This document shows positions 26,745 to 35,216 of a stretch of DNA of 64,000 nt, piece by piece. Source of the DNA: Aquibacillus halophilus (GTDB lineage: Bacteria; Bacillota; Bacilli; Bacillales; Amphibacillaceae); contig NZ_WJNG01000001.1 of NCBI RefSeq assembly GCF_009649745.1, forward strand, positions 124,001 to 188,000, written 5' to 3'. The notes below the pieces were generated by a model, which saw only the letters and a program-made list of their open reading frames with translations, had not been told where the DNA came from and made no database searches. The stretch's first letter is position 1. Each line of letters opens with the position of its first letter. Made by a program: the position numbers and the translations under genes.

Positions 26745-26947
26745 ATGGGGAAAAAGTATAAGCCGGATTGGCAGAAGCTAAAAAATTTTGTCGATTAAAC
26801 CAAGCTGATTAACAAATGGCGAAAGAACTTGGCATGCAGCCGAAAAGTTTAATTAAAAACATACCAGCCAAAAACGAACAATGGAAGGCACCAGTAAAAG
26901 TATGGCTTCGTGATTTGCATGAAAAAAAGTATGGCGAGGTGTTGTGA
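26745..26947 (+). pseudogene. Decayed small gene (MGKKYKPDW family)
   Basis: A good ribosome site (GGAAGGAA) leads into MGKKYKPDW. The frame then shifts by one base near 26774 to EAKKFCRLNQAD, meets an in-frame TAA at about 26812 and resumes QMAKELGMQPKSLIKNIP to a TGA at 26947. Joining the frames gives a protein of about 66 residues of a kind seen in Bacillus, of unknown function. One frameshift and one nonsense codon mean it is not translated whole. It ends three bases before the RQC-minor-1 gene. Confidence 0.7.
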
Positions 26948-26950
26948 TAA

Positions 26951-27703
26951 ATGTCTACCAAAGCACCCCAGTTAACAGAAGCTGAGATTATGGCCATTCT
27001 TCGAGCATCCGATGAGATTATTATGGTGGGTGGAAGAACACTTCTAGCAAAAATACTGAAAGGATCACGGGAAAAAAAGATCCTACAATTAGAGTTAGAC
27101 GAATGTCCTGCCTACGGTTATTTTAACGATTTTACTATCGCACAAATAACCGAAAAAATCGATTGGATGATTGATCATGATTTTCTAGAAACAGCATATA
27201 GCGGGAAACTTCCAATGATTGTGTTCACTGAGCGAGGTTGGAAGATTGAGGCTAATCAACGTGCAGATGAGCTACTTTTCGAGTGGGAGACGTACATAAC
27301 AAAAAATGTTGCCAGCCCTGATATGAACTATTTAAAGGATCGAAATAGAGAGATGTTTTTTTTATTTATAGAAAAAATCAACGTAACAGGCGAGCAAAGG
27401 TATATTCCCTATCTCGAAGCATGGGAGAAAATTGATTATAAAAAAGTTAAAGCTAAAATCAGGGAAACAGTGGAAGCTCTACAAACAAGCAAACCGGTAG
27501 ATCAAGAATTTATTATTACCCGTAATTTAGCTATTAATGAAGCATTACAAGGACAAGAACCACAAGATCTATTAATTAAATGTTGGGAATGTGGAGATAG
27601 ATTTGTCTTTACTGTAGGTGAACAAAAGTTTTTTAAACAAAAGGGTTTTGTTCTGCCAAGAAGATGTCAAAACTGCCGTGACAAAGAGCGGTATTATTTA
27701 TAA
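26951..27703 (+). CDS. RQC-minor-1-like DNA-binding protein with zinc ribbon
   Basis: Residues about 25-105 resemble the winged-helix RQC domain of RecQ helicases (VGGRTLLAKILKGSREKK, then CPAYGYF and MIDHDFLETAYSG). The C-terminus holds a zinc ribbon with CWECGDRFVFTVGEQKFF and RRCQNCRDKERYY. This pairing matches the RQC-minor-1 family and the probable zinc-ribbon found with it; there is no helicase domain. It would bind DNA or RNA structures. ATG at 26951 follows GAGGTG. It is eight bases upstream of the next gene's frame, so they likely form an operon. Confidence 0.75.
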   Translation: MSTKAPQLTEAEIMAILRASDEIIMVGGRTLLAKILKGSREKKILQLELDECPAYGYFNDFTIAQITEKIDWMIDHDFLETAYSGKLPMIVFTERGWKIEANQRADELLFEWETYITKNVASPDMNYLKDRNREMFFLFIEKINVTGEQRYIPYLEAWEKIDYKKVKAKIRETVEALQTSKPVDQEFIITRNLAINEALQGQEPQDLLIKCWECGDRFVFTVGEQKFFKQKGFVLPRRCQNCRDKERYYL

Positions 27704-27720
27704 TAAGAAGGATGGGGACA

Positions 27721-28557
27721 ATGGCTAGCACAAAGGAAAAGGTAGAGGAGAAAAAATCACAATTACTGGAGCTTACACACGCTTTTAGCGATGAATTCTT
27801 AAATGAAGAATATGAAGAAATAATAGATAAATTGATCCTTAAAATGTCTAGAAAAAGAGAAGTTCCATTTTTAACGGGAAAAATTGAAATATGGGCAGCT
27901 GCAGTAATTCACGCATTAGGAACAATTAATTTTTTATTTGACAAAGACAACAAACCATATGTTTTGTCTTCACAGATCTGTGATTTTTTTGAAACAAAAC
28001 AAAGTACCACTTCTCAAAAATCAAAAGTGATTAGAGACATGTTTAAAATGGGATACTTCGATAGTGATTTCTCTGTTTCAACTATACAACAGAATAATCC
28101 ATTTAATCACCTAACAACAAGCAATGGGTTCGTCGTCCCTACTGAAATGGCAGCAGAACAACCTCTGACTGAATGGGAGTTGGAAATAGCCAAAATATTA
28201 GGTATTACAGATCTTGAGAAAAACAAATTTTATGATGAAGAAGAGCTGATAGATTGTTTAGAAGCAACACCGGAACGATTAACTATTTTCTATGATTATT
28301 TGCAAAGCAAAATGGAGTTCCCATTTTCAGCAACGTTAGAACAGGAAGTTGAGCCAAATAAAATCGTTGTTTATAATGTTGATTGTATTCGTTTAGACCA
28401 AGTAAAGCAATTAGATGAATATTATGGCATTCTAGTTAATGTTACCCAAGATGGAGAAAGAATCGCTATTGTTCCATTAGCAGAAATCTCCGTAGAAGAA
28501 GAGCACAATAACGCACCATTATTGGCATTGTATCACAATTGGTTTTGGACATACTAG
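27721..28557 (+). CDS. DUF6398-domain protein
   Basis: Residues about 20-115 match the DUF6398 pattern (IDKLILKMSRKREVPFL, IEIWAAAVIHALGTINFLFD, SQICDFFETKQSTTSQKSK), a helical domain of unknown function. The C-terminal part (about 200-278) is acidic with VDCIRLDQVKQLDEYYGI. ATG at 27721 lies behind AAGGATGGGG; a start at 27712 is too close. The TAG stop is the first codon of the REP copy at 28555-28575. It is probably co-transcribed with RQC-minor-1. Confidence 0.7.
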   Translation: MASTKEKVEEKKSQLLELTHAFSDEFLNEEYEEIIDKLILKMSRKREVPFLTGKIEIWAAAVIHALGTINFLFDKDNKPYVLSSQICDFFETKQSTTSQKSKVIRDMFKMGYFDSDFSVSTIQQNNPFNHLTTSNGFVVPTEMAAEQPLTEWELEIAKILGITDLEKNKFYDEEELIDCLEATPERLTIFYDYLQSKMEFPFSATLEQEVEPNKIVVYNVDCIRLDQVKQLDEYYGILVNVTQDGERIAIVPLAEISVEEEHNNAPLLALYHNWFWTY

Positions 28558-28575
28558 GGACGGTTCTTTTGCTTC
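28555..28575 (+). repeat. REP-like repeat starting at a stop codon
   Basis: TAGGGACGGTTC followed by TTTTGCTTC begins exactly with the TAG stop codon of the DUF6398 gene. Confidence 0.85.
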
Positions 28576-28794
28576 TTTCCTATCTAACAACAAGTTCTAA
28601 AAGCTTCCTTGAATAAAGTTAACTATTTATGTTGTCTTATTTCATAACCTTTCTTAAAGGGGCATTTGGCCTTCATTTCCAAATAGAATATCACTATTTT
28701 CGATTAGCTCTGGATCTATTAATAGTAGCTAATTAATTCCTAGTAGAATTAGACTAAATGATCGGAAGTTATGGTATAGGAACCCATTTATAGG

Positions 28795-29130
28795 ATGACG
28801 TATATTAAATCTTTAACATTCGACCTACAAAACAGAACAAGGGTTGAACTTAAAGATTTATTCAGACCCGAAAGTAATTATATTAACCGAATTTCAACCT
28901 TGATTCGCGCGCAAATCGAGCAACGAGATATTCAGCTTCTCGGCACCTTCACATCCATCGAACCAAATCAAGACTTTTACATTGCTGACAAAGCTCTTGT
29001 TATCTATTTTGAGCTCTACGAAATAACTCCATATGTATTTGGATTCCCTATGTTTCCAATTTCCGTCTATGGATTACATGATATTATTGATGAAGATGGT
29101 CCGCTCGGTCGGATGGCTGTTAGTAATTAA
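28795..29130 (+). pseudogene. DUF3298/RsiV-like C-terminal fragment
   Basis: The open frame MTYIKSLTFDLQ, LKDLFRPESNYINRIS, NQDFYIADKALVIYFELYEI matches the C-terminal DUF3298 domain of RsiV-like secreted or membrane proteins. It lacks their signal peptide and N-terminal half. Just upstream, in another frame, GIGTH resembles the GGAH that normally precedes TY, so a frameshift has probably cut the gene. No good ribosome site precedes the ATG. It is most likely a relic, although a short protein cannot be excluded. Confidence 0.6.
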
Positions 29131-29207
29131 TTAGCCCAGTCAGATAGAAGTTGGAAATAATCTAATTTCCATAAAAATTCTTTTATATATTTCTTTAATA
29201 AATCTAA

Positions 29208-29250
29208 CCCCAACTAATGGTATCCAATTGGGTAAAACCATTAGCTGGGG
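29208..29250. terminator. Hairpin after the 38-residue protein gene
   Basis: Arms CCCCAACTAATGGT (29208-29221) and ACCATTAGCTGGGG (29237-29250) pair with one mismatch between convergent genes. Confidence 0.7.
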
Positions 29251-29262
29251 AGACGTCATTTG

Positions 29263-29379
29263 CTATCTTGCATTGCCTCGCGAGCCGGATTTTCCTTTTC
29301 CTCTTCTTTGCTCATCTGGTCTTTTCTTACTTGGATTCGTTGGAGTATAATTAGGCTTCTCGTCCTTATGAACAGACAT
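29263..29379 (-). CDS. 38-residue basic hydrophilic protein
   Basis: A short gene too small for most callers: ATG at 29379 behind GGAGGG at seven bases, reading MSVHKDEKPNYTPTNPSKK, then RPDEQRRGKGKSGSRGNAR and TAG. The strong ribosome site and the hairpin after the stop support expression. The Lys/Arg/Gly/Asn composition without hydrophobic core suggests a disordered, perhaps spore-associated or nucleic-acid-binding peptide (inference). No family is recognised. Confidence 0.6.
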   Translation of the reverse strand: MSVHKDEKPNYTPTNPSKKRPDEQRRGKGKSGSRGNAR

Positions 29380-29967
29380 GTAATATCCCTCCATCAGTTA
29401 GAATTGGCAATACCAATCCTTAATTTATCCAAACCAGATTAATTTTATGCTGGCTCATAAATACTTTCGTCCTTGTTTGTTCGATCTTCAGTTTTTTAGT
29501 GAGTAATATGCTGTCTTTCCAGTACAGAATCAGGATGGGCTGATTTTACTGGTAAATCTGTCGATATAGATTTACGATAGTAGTAATGGAAAAGAAACAC
29601 ATGATCAGCCAAAATCTCCCGGCAGTTTCTACGATGAAACTACTTGCTTTAGCTGGTTACACAAGGAAGTTAGGCAGCGACATTGATGATAGCGATCAAA
29701 TAGTTAGTACAAAGGGTGGAGTTGCTACTCAAAAACAAGATACTAATCTAGCTTTTGTCTGTGGATTTCATACGGGTTTCCTGGTTATTCTCTATTGTTA
29801 GTGAAAGGGAAAATCTTGGATTAATTATCGATTACATCTGTTATGAGTTAAAGAATTAGTTCCACCTAAAATTATGATCAACTAAATAAGATTGTAAAGT
29901 TGCTAGCCATGCCCTGCAACTTTACAAAATAATAACGGCATACCAGTGGCTAAGAAAGGAAACTTAG
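29380..29967. other. 590-base stretch without a supported gene
   Basis: A 71-codon open frame at 29586-29801 has no ribosome site and no recognisable pattern and is not called. A perfect 12-bp inverted repeat (TTGTAAAGTTGC, arms 29892-29903 and 29916-29927) lies 40 bases before the next gene. It could be a terminator or regulatory hairpin. Confidence 0.5.
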
Positions 29968-30168
29968 ATGAATCGTATAGTCAAGAACATAGGTATTATT
30001 GCTACAAGCAGTATATTGCTAGGATTAATTGGTTTTTCTATTGGTTATATTGGAGAAGATGAGCTGAAGGATTGGGTCGGAATCTTGTTTGGGGTCATTG
30101 GATTTGGAGTCGGATTTATCACTTCAATTGTTATACTAATCACTCGGTTTTTATTGAACAGTTGTTAA
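29968..30168 (+). CDS. Small two-helix membrane protein
   Basis: The 66-residue protein has two hydrophobic glycine-rich helices (about 5-28 and 36-63: ILLGLIGFSIGYIG and GILFGVIGFGVGFITS) with the charged loop EDELKDW between them. ATG at 29968 is preceded by AAAGGAAA at eight bases. Nothing identifies a function. A 12-bp hairpin ends 40 bases upstream. Confidence 0.6.
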   Translation: MNRIVKNIGIIATSSILLGLIGFSIGYIGEDELKDWVGILFGVIGFGVGFITSIVILITRFLLNSC

Positions 30169-30539
30169 AAGCATTCCTGGCAAGGAAGCCTATCATTTAT
30201 TGTCCTCTTATAAAGACCTGATCCGAACCTTTATAGTAGCTTAATAGTACCGGCTCTCTCCATGGCAGTAGTCACTATCAAAATTGAAAAGTCGATATAA
30301 TCTATTTACTAAGAATAAGAATGTATCGGTACAAAAGTTAAAACTGCGTGCTCCTATCCTTACATAGTAACTTCAAACGGATACATACCAACATTTGTCT
30401 ACGCACCTGAGCTTCCATATCCGTATCTGTTTATCTAACCTAATGCAAAATACTGATACGAAAATTTACGAGTCATTGGATCATTAAAGAGCCCCCATTA
30501 TCGCTAAACCTATACAAACAAATTAGGAGGATGAATGTT
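30169..30539. other. 370-base stretch with a possible coding relic
   Basis: A plus-strand frame without start (about 30316-30440, reading PYIVTSNGYIPTFVYAPELP) ends in TAA and looks more like decayed coding than random sequence. Nothing else was recognised. Confidence 0.3.
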
Positions 30540-30944
30540 ATGAAAGAACTGATTTTAATAGATGACATAAGTTCGATTTCGGAAAGTGTTTTTTCTTTTA
30601 AATATAAAGGTAACGTTCTAAAAAAGGAACCTTTTACTTACAAGAAGAAGCGCGAAAAAGATGGAGAAAGTCCGTATCATTTAGATGCTGCTGATTTAGC
30701 AAAAGTTACTAAGTATTTTCCTCAAATTTTTCCCTATTCAAAGGATCGTCCCTATGGGAAATTAAAGTATCTTACAAAAAATCAGTACATTGATTTGATT
30801 AAGTATGAATTCTATCAACTAGCTCTAGACGGAAAGCTCACAAATCTTCTAGAGTGTGCTCATGACCAGACTTATACTAAATTTGATATCAATTGGGAGA
30901 AAAATAAACCAGTCAATAAGCCTTTATTTTATCAATTGTACTAA
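30540..30944 (+). CDS. Unknown 134-residue protein
   Basis: ATG at 30540 has AGGAGG nine bases upstream, an excellent site, so the gene is probably real. The product is mixed charged (ELILIDDISSISESVFSFKY, KKKREKDGESPYHLDAADLA) with Tyr/Lys-rich stretches. It has no signal peptide, membrane helix or recognised motif. It stands alone, about 90 bases before another small gene in the same direction. Confidence 0.6.
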   Translation: MKELILIDDISSISESVFSFKYKGNVLKKEPFTYKKKREKDGESPYHLDAADLAKVTKYFPQIFPYSKDRPYGKLKYLTKNQYIDLIKYEFYQLALDGKLTNLLECAHDQTYTKFDINWEKNKPVNKPLFYQLY

Positions 30945-31036
30945 ATCATTCCATCTAGACTTAGAACGTAATAGTAATTTATAACGTTGAAAATATGATA
31001 ATACCATTTCTAACTTAACTGAGGGGGGGTTCTCTT

Positions 31037-31453
31037 ATGAGTTTGATCAGTAAGACAAAAGATGATGTAATAAAATACAAGGATATGTTAAGAAACGAAC
31101 AAAATCCAATTGAGAGAAAGAAAATAAAAGAACATTTAAAATTAATTAAAGAAATAAAGCGAAAAGGTATTCGCCAAAGTTCAATGAATCCTAAAATGAT
31201 AGTAGCTAAGTTTTCCTACTGTACGTTCAGAGTCATTCATTTAAATGGGCTTCCTTATGTATCAAAGGGAGAAAAGATATTTTTTAATGTTGAAGAAGAC
31301 CATTTATTATTTGCTGATAAAATTATCGTGAAATATAACAATATTTTAAAAGTCAATTTAGCAGAAAAACAAGGTTTTAGGCATAATACAACTGTATTAT
31401 GTATTTTTTTCACTAATTCCCATGGAACTGATTCGAGTATTGAATTGAAATAA
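31037..31453 (+). CDS. Unknown 138-residue protein, PH-like C-terminus possible
   Basis: ATG at 31037 follows GAGGGGGGG. The N-terminal 50 residues are a highly charged helix (KDMLRNEQNPIERKKIKEHL). The rest alternates beta-like stretches (KGEKIFFNVEEDHLLFADK, IIVKYNNILKVNL) and might be a small PH-like fold, but this is uncertain. No membrane segment is seen. Function unknown. Confidence 0.55.
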   Translation: MSLISKTKDDVIKYKDMLRNEQNPIERKKIKEHLKLIKEIKRKGIRQSSMNPKMIVAKFSYCTFRVIHLNGLPYVSKGEKIFFNVEEDHLLFADKIIVKYNNILKVNLAEKQGFRHNTTVLCIFFTNSHGTDSSIELK

Positions 31454-31851
31454 CATACATCAATCCAACCCCAAGTAGTATATTTAGAAGTAAAATGAAA
31501 GATCTATATGACCTTAGTATGATAGATAATAGTTCAGTTAGAAACTAATAATAGACACCTCAGCTAATAATGGTGAGAGGATAGAAAAATACGAGCTTTG
31601 AACTGCACGAGTTTCAGTTGAAGGTACATACACAAAAGGAAGGTTCATCCTAGAAAATCCTATTTCATATATCCTATTTAATATGCGGGCCAGTTTTTGA
31701 CCCTGATGGATGTGCCAACGCTATACGTTATAATGTATTTTGTGAAAAGAAAGTAATAAATAATTACACTATTACAGTAATAAGTTTGGGGAGTTAATTA
31801 AACAACTCAAATAGTTTTTTATATTCCCTTGGAAATTGTTACAAAAAGGTT
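31454..31851. other. 400-base stretch containing one coding relic
   Basis: Apart from the relic at 31654-31797 no structure is recognised. A TTGACC and a TATAAT occur near 31698 and 31731 but at wrong spacing for one promoter. Confidence 0.35.
31654..31797 (+). pseudogene. Cys-containing C-terminal coding fragment
   Basis: A 47-codon frame between two stops reads ILFHISYLICGPVFDPDGCA, then NAIRYNVFCEKKVINNYTIT, ending VISLGS. Its composition is clearly protein-like, yet it has no start codon or ribosome site. It may be the tail of a degraded gene. No family is recognised. Confidence 0.35.
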
Positions 31852-32508
31852 GTGTCTCTCGTGTTTTATTCAATAATTATACCTGCATTCAATGAATCTA
31901 AATCTATTGCTAAAGTATTGAGAGCTCTAGTAGAGAGCTATCCTAATTCAGAAATCATAGTAGTTGATGATTACAGCACAGATGATACCGCTGAAGTGGT
32001 TGAAGATTTCTCCGAAGTTACATTAATTAAACAGCCCTATAATCAAGGGCCAATAATCGCACTTGCAACTGGCATTGCAGCTGCGTCAAATGATGTGGTC
32101 GTTACGATTGATGCTGATGGACAACACCCAATTGATTATATACCAAAACTTGTGGAACCTATTTTTACTGATCAAGCAGATATTGTTTTAGGAGTTCGCG
32201 AAAAACTACCTAGATTGGGAGAAAAAATAATAACTTTATTCTCAGGAGTAAGTGATGCAACTACAGGATTTAAAGCTATGAGGAAAACCTGTGTGGATGA
32301 GTATTACACAAATGACTTTGCTTATGGTGGGGTCTTTATATCTGTTTCAAAGAAACGTGGCTTTCGCGTACTGGAAGTTCCGGTTCCGATACAGCAAAGA
32401 TTAGAAGGAGTTTCTACTCATTCCAATATTAAAATATTAACTAGATCATTTAAGTTCGTTTTGTGGAAGTTATTTAAAATGAGAAGCCTTGAAAGAATTT
32501 CAAATTAA
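31852..32508 (+). CDS. Family 2 glycosyltransferase, DPM1-like
   Basis: The protein shows SIIIPAFNESKSIAKVL at the start, VVDDYSTDDT near residue 38 and TIDADGQHP near 85 (the metal-binding DxD region), and GFKAMRK as in dolichol-phosphate-mannose-synthase-like GT2 enzymes. At 218 residues it lacks the C-terminal membrane helices some relatives have. It would transfer a sugar from a nucleotide donor to a lipid carrier or similar acceptor. GTG at 31852 or GTG at 31861 may be the start; AAAAAGG lies just upstream. A clear terminator overlaps the stop. Confidence 0.8.
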   Translation: MSLVFYSIIIPAFNESKSIAKVLRALVESYPNSEIIVVDDYSTDDTAEVVEDFSEVTLIKQPYNQGPIIALATGIAAASNDVVVTIDADGQHPIDYIPKLVEPIFTDQADIVLGVREKLPRLGEKIITLFSGVSDATTGFKAMRKTCVDEYYTNDFAYGGVFISVSKKRGFRVLEVPVPIQQRLEGVSTHSNIKILTRSFKFVLWKLFKMRSLERISN

Positions 32509-32550
32509 AGGAGTGAAATCTCCAGTAATGTTGGAAACTCACTCCTTTTA
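32506..32550 (+). terminator. Terminator of the glycosyltransferase gene
   Basis: TAAAGGAGTGA (32506-32516) pairs with TCACTCCTTTTA (32539-32550), with an inner TCCA/TTGGA pair, and ends in TTTT. Confidence 0.8.
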
Positions 32551-32716
32551 ATTATTCTAATATCAGTATCTTTTTTATTCAACAATCTCGAACTTTTCAT
32601 CCTTTGTAAAAAAATCCTGTACAAACTTGTTTGACAAAATAAGATTTGACCAAATTTCCTTGTCATCTGATGGTTCATCGACACAATCAATTAAAGTGAC
32701 GCAAAAGAACCGTCCC
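32539..32716. repeat. Dispersed repeat segment A, ending in a REP copy
   Basis: This segment matches 42481-42615: both start TCACTCCTT, share CTAATATCAGTA, TTCAACAATCT and TGTCATCTG..GTTCATCGACA, and end with GACGCAAAAGAACCGTCCC (32698-32716 here). On the minus strand segment A reads as coding (VDEPSDDKEIWSNLILSNKF, then to EIVE and a stop). It may be the tail of a lost gene. Confidence 0.7.
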
Positions 32717-32737
32717 TGCATTATTTTTCAGACGACA

Positions 32738-32761
32738 AGCAGGTACAATGTTGCACCTGCT
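32738..32761 (-). terminator. Hairpin downstream of rpoN
   Basis: AGCAGGTACAA and TTGCACCTGCT pair as an 11-base arm with one mismatch, about 35 bases beyond the rpoN stop, flanked by T-rich sequence. Confidence 0.55.
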
Positions 32762-32795
32762 CTTTAAAATCCATACGGTTTAGTATGTTAAATAT

Positions 32796-34148
32796 TTACT
32801 TCCACCTTTTTCTTTTAGAAGATGGTAATATTCCTAATTCTTCTCGGTATTTGGCAATCGTTCTTCGTGAGACATTGATATTTTCATTAGCAAAAATTAT
32901 TGTTATCTTTTGGTCTGACAATGGTTTTTCCTTATTCTCCGTATTGATAATTTCCTCAAGCTTATCCTTTATGCTTTTGACAGATTTCATTCCACTCAGT
33001 GCCCCAAGGCCGTTCGTGAAGAAATACTTAAATTCGAAAATACCCATTGGTGTTTGGATATACTTGTTACTGGTTGCTCTACTAACCGTAGATTCATGCA
33101 AGGAAACAATTTTAGCAATATCATTTAATGTCATTGCTTTTAGTTCTGAAACACCATGCTCAAAGAAAGCAAATTGGTAATCCAAAATTGCTTTTGTTAC
33201 CTCATACAATGTCGTCTTCCTATGTTCAACACCTCTTATTAATGTGACAGCATCATTCAGTTTCTCCTGTATATAGCGGTGAGCACCATTATCTTCTTCT
33301 ACAAGAGCTTTATAATTGTAATTGATTGTTAAATCTGGAACTAAATAATCATTCACCTGAACTACATACCCGTTATGTTCTTTTTTAACTATTACATCTG
33401 GAATAATATAGTTAACCATTGATCTAGTAAAATCCTCACCAGGTCGAGGATTAAGCGTCTGTATGTAGTCAATCACTTCTTGAACTTCAGACATGGGAAT
33501 AGAAAAAATAGCGCTGATCTTTTTATATTTTTTATTAGCTATGTCCTCTAAATAATTTTCGACTATTTCACAAGCAAGTCTGTGATGATTCTTTTTATGC
33601 CTCATTTGAATTAATAAGCAATCTTTAAGATTTTTAGCCCCTACACCGATTGGGTCAAAAGTTTGTAATAACTTAGCCATATTACCTACTTCAGCTACAC
33701 TAACCCCTAGCATTAAAGCAGCTAAATTTTCATCTATTGTTAAATAACCATTTTCATTTAAGTTTCTAATTAAAAATTTAATAGTTTGCAATTCACTTTG
33801 AGTAATTGCGTCTATGAAAGAAATCTGTTCGATTAGATGCATTTCTAACGTAGTTTCATTAGATGAAGAAAGGATTTCAGCTATATCACCTGCACCAGTA
33901 GTTTTATTTCTATAAATTCCTTGCATCTCTCTCTTCCAACTAAACTCTGATTTTACATTATCTTGATAGGTACTTGAATCTGTTCTTTCTTCATATGTCT
34001 CAAGGAGAGGATTTTCGTAGATTTGTTGATTGAGAAAACCATTTAAATCGATAGCGGAATATTGAAGAATATTTATTGATTGGTATAATTCAGGAGTAAG
34101 TGCTAATTGAAGTTTCTGTTTTTGTTCTATTCTTAAGGCCATCTGCAT
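32796..34148 (-). CDS. rpoN: RNA polymerase sigma-54 factor (RpoN)
   Basis: The 450-residue protein has the glutamine-rich activator region (IEQKQKLQLALTPELYQSIN) and the core-binding region (PIGVGAKNLKDCLLIQ, LNPRPGEDF). The C-terminal RpoN box SRRTIAKYREELGILPSS recognises the -24 element. It directs RNA polymerase to GG-N10-GC promoters and needs an AAA+ activator; one is encoded at 40881-42290. ATG at 34148 follows GGGAG. Genes between it and the activator form the apparent target operon, so the regulon is clustered. In B. subtilis this factor (SigL) serves similar catabolic operons. Confidence 0.95.
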   Translation of the reverse strand: MQMALRIEQKQKLQLALTPELYQSINILQYSAIDLNGFLNQQIYENPLLETYEERTDSSTYQDNVKSEFSWKREMQGIYRNKTTGAGDIAEILSSSNETTLEMHLIEQISFIDAITQSELQTIKFLIRNLNENGYLTIDENLAALMLGVSVAEVGNMAKLLQTFDPIGVGAKNLKDCLLIQMRHKKNHHRLACEIVENYLEDIANKKYKKISAIFSIPMSEVQEVIDYIQTLNPRPGEDFTRSMVNYIIPDVIVKKEHNGYVVQVNDYLVPDLTINYNYKALVEEDNGAHRYIQEKLNDAVTLIRGVEHRKTTLYEVTKAILDYQFAFFEHGVSELKAMTLNDIAKIVSLHESTVSRATSNKYIQTPMGIFEFKYFFTNGLGALSGMKSVKSIKDKLEEIINTENKEKPLSDQKITIIFANENINVSRRTIAKYREELGILPSSKRKRWK

Positions 34149-34275
34149 AGCTCAATTCTCCCTTTCCCTAGTCTATCTATCATTAATAGTATTATATGCA
34201 TAATACACCAACTAATGATACGATACATGTAGTTTGTGAGAAAATCTTACATCATTGAAGGTTAATTTATAATTT

Positions 34276-34334
34276 AATATGGACGTTTCCTTTGTTACAA
34301 GTCTTTCACTTGTAACAAAGGAAACGTCCATATT
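34276..34334. terminator. Perfect 27-bp inverted repeat at the end of the amide operon
   Basis: Arms 34276-34302 and 34308-34334 (starting AATATGGACGTTTCC) are fully complementary with a five-base loop CTTTC. The hairpin begins eight bases beyond the stop codon of the second aminotransferase gene. It may terminate the operon or protect its mRNA end. There is no long U tract. Confidence 0.8.
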
Positions 34335-34342
34335 CATAAACC

Positions 34343-35215
34343 TTATACTTTATTAGTTCCCGCGCCACACTCTCTTATAACGTCCTCTTTATATAATCTA
34401 TGAATTAAAGAAAAATTTTCGCCTAATTTACCGTTACCAATGATAAAATTATCTACTTGTGTTACCGGTATTAGTTCTTTTGTAGTACTCGTTATAAATA
34501 TTTCATCTGCAACTTCTATATCTTCAATTGTTAATACTGTTTCAGATGTTAGTAATCCATTCTGACTTGCTAATGACAGCACCTTCTGCCTTGTAATACC
34601 ATTAAGGATGCTTTGATCTGCTGGCGGAGTTTTTACTACTCCATCCTTAACTATAAATACATTCATTGCTGAACATTCTTTTATTTCAGCATCTCTTATA
34701 AGAAGTGCTTCATAACAACCTTTTCTCTTAGCCTTTTCTTTTGCTAAAACATTTGGCAAAAGACATGTAGATTTAATGAAACACTTTTTCCAGCGCTCGT
34801 CAGGGAAAGATTTTAACTTTACCCCTTGGTCTGGTGTGCTTATCACACCCTCATCTACTTTCCATATAGCCATTAGGTTTTGATGGGCATCTATTGGAAA
34901 TTCATGGTTTCTAGATGCACTTCCTCTAGTAATTTGGAGATATATCGTCCCACTTTGCATTTGTAGCTTATCAATACCTTGAAGAACTAATTCCTCTAAT
35001 TCCATCACATTTGGCGAGGCAAGCATGATACTCTCTGATGATATTAACAACCTTTGTAAATGCTCAATCAACGTATATGGCTTACCATTATATACTCTAA
35101 TTACTTCATATACACTGTCACCGAACTGTAACCCCCGTTCTTCTAAAGGCATAACAGCATCATCTACTTTAATAAAATCACCATTGAAATAAGCAACTGA
35201 TTTATTGATTGTCAA
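34343..35215 (-). CDS. D-amino-acid aminotransferase paralogue in the amide operon
   Basis: This is a class IV PLP aminotransferase of 290 residues with LEERGLQFGDSVYEVIRVY, TRGSASRNHEFP and the Schiff-base Lys148 in CFIKSTCLLPN. It is clearly homologous to the protein at 20619, with the features of the D-alanine aminotransferase group. Start is TTG at 35215, with GGAGGT inside the end of the amidase gene, whose stop is one base away, so translation is coupled. Position behind an acetamidase/formamidase suggests it removes the amino group from an amide-derived amino acid. Substrate chirality is inferred from family similarity. Confidence 0.8.
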   Translation of the reverse strand: MTINKSVAYFNGDFIKVDDAVMPLEERGLQFGDSVYEVIRVYNGKPYTLIEHLQRLLISSESIMLASPNVMELEELVLQGIDKLQMQSGTIYLQITRGSASRNHEFPIDAHQNLMAIWKVDEGVISTPDQGVKLKSFPDERWKKCFIKSTCLLPNVLAKEKAKRKGCYEALLIRDAEIKECSAMNVFIVKDGVVKTPPADQSILNGITRQKVLSLASQNGLLTSETVLTIEDIEVADEIFITSTTKELIPVTQVDNFIIGNGKLGENFSLIHRLYKEDVIRECGAGTNKV

Positions 35216-35216
35216 A

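Noticed and set aside
29586-29801. 71-codon open frame
   Set aside because: No ribosome site, no conserved-looking pattern and no coding neighbours in phase.
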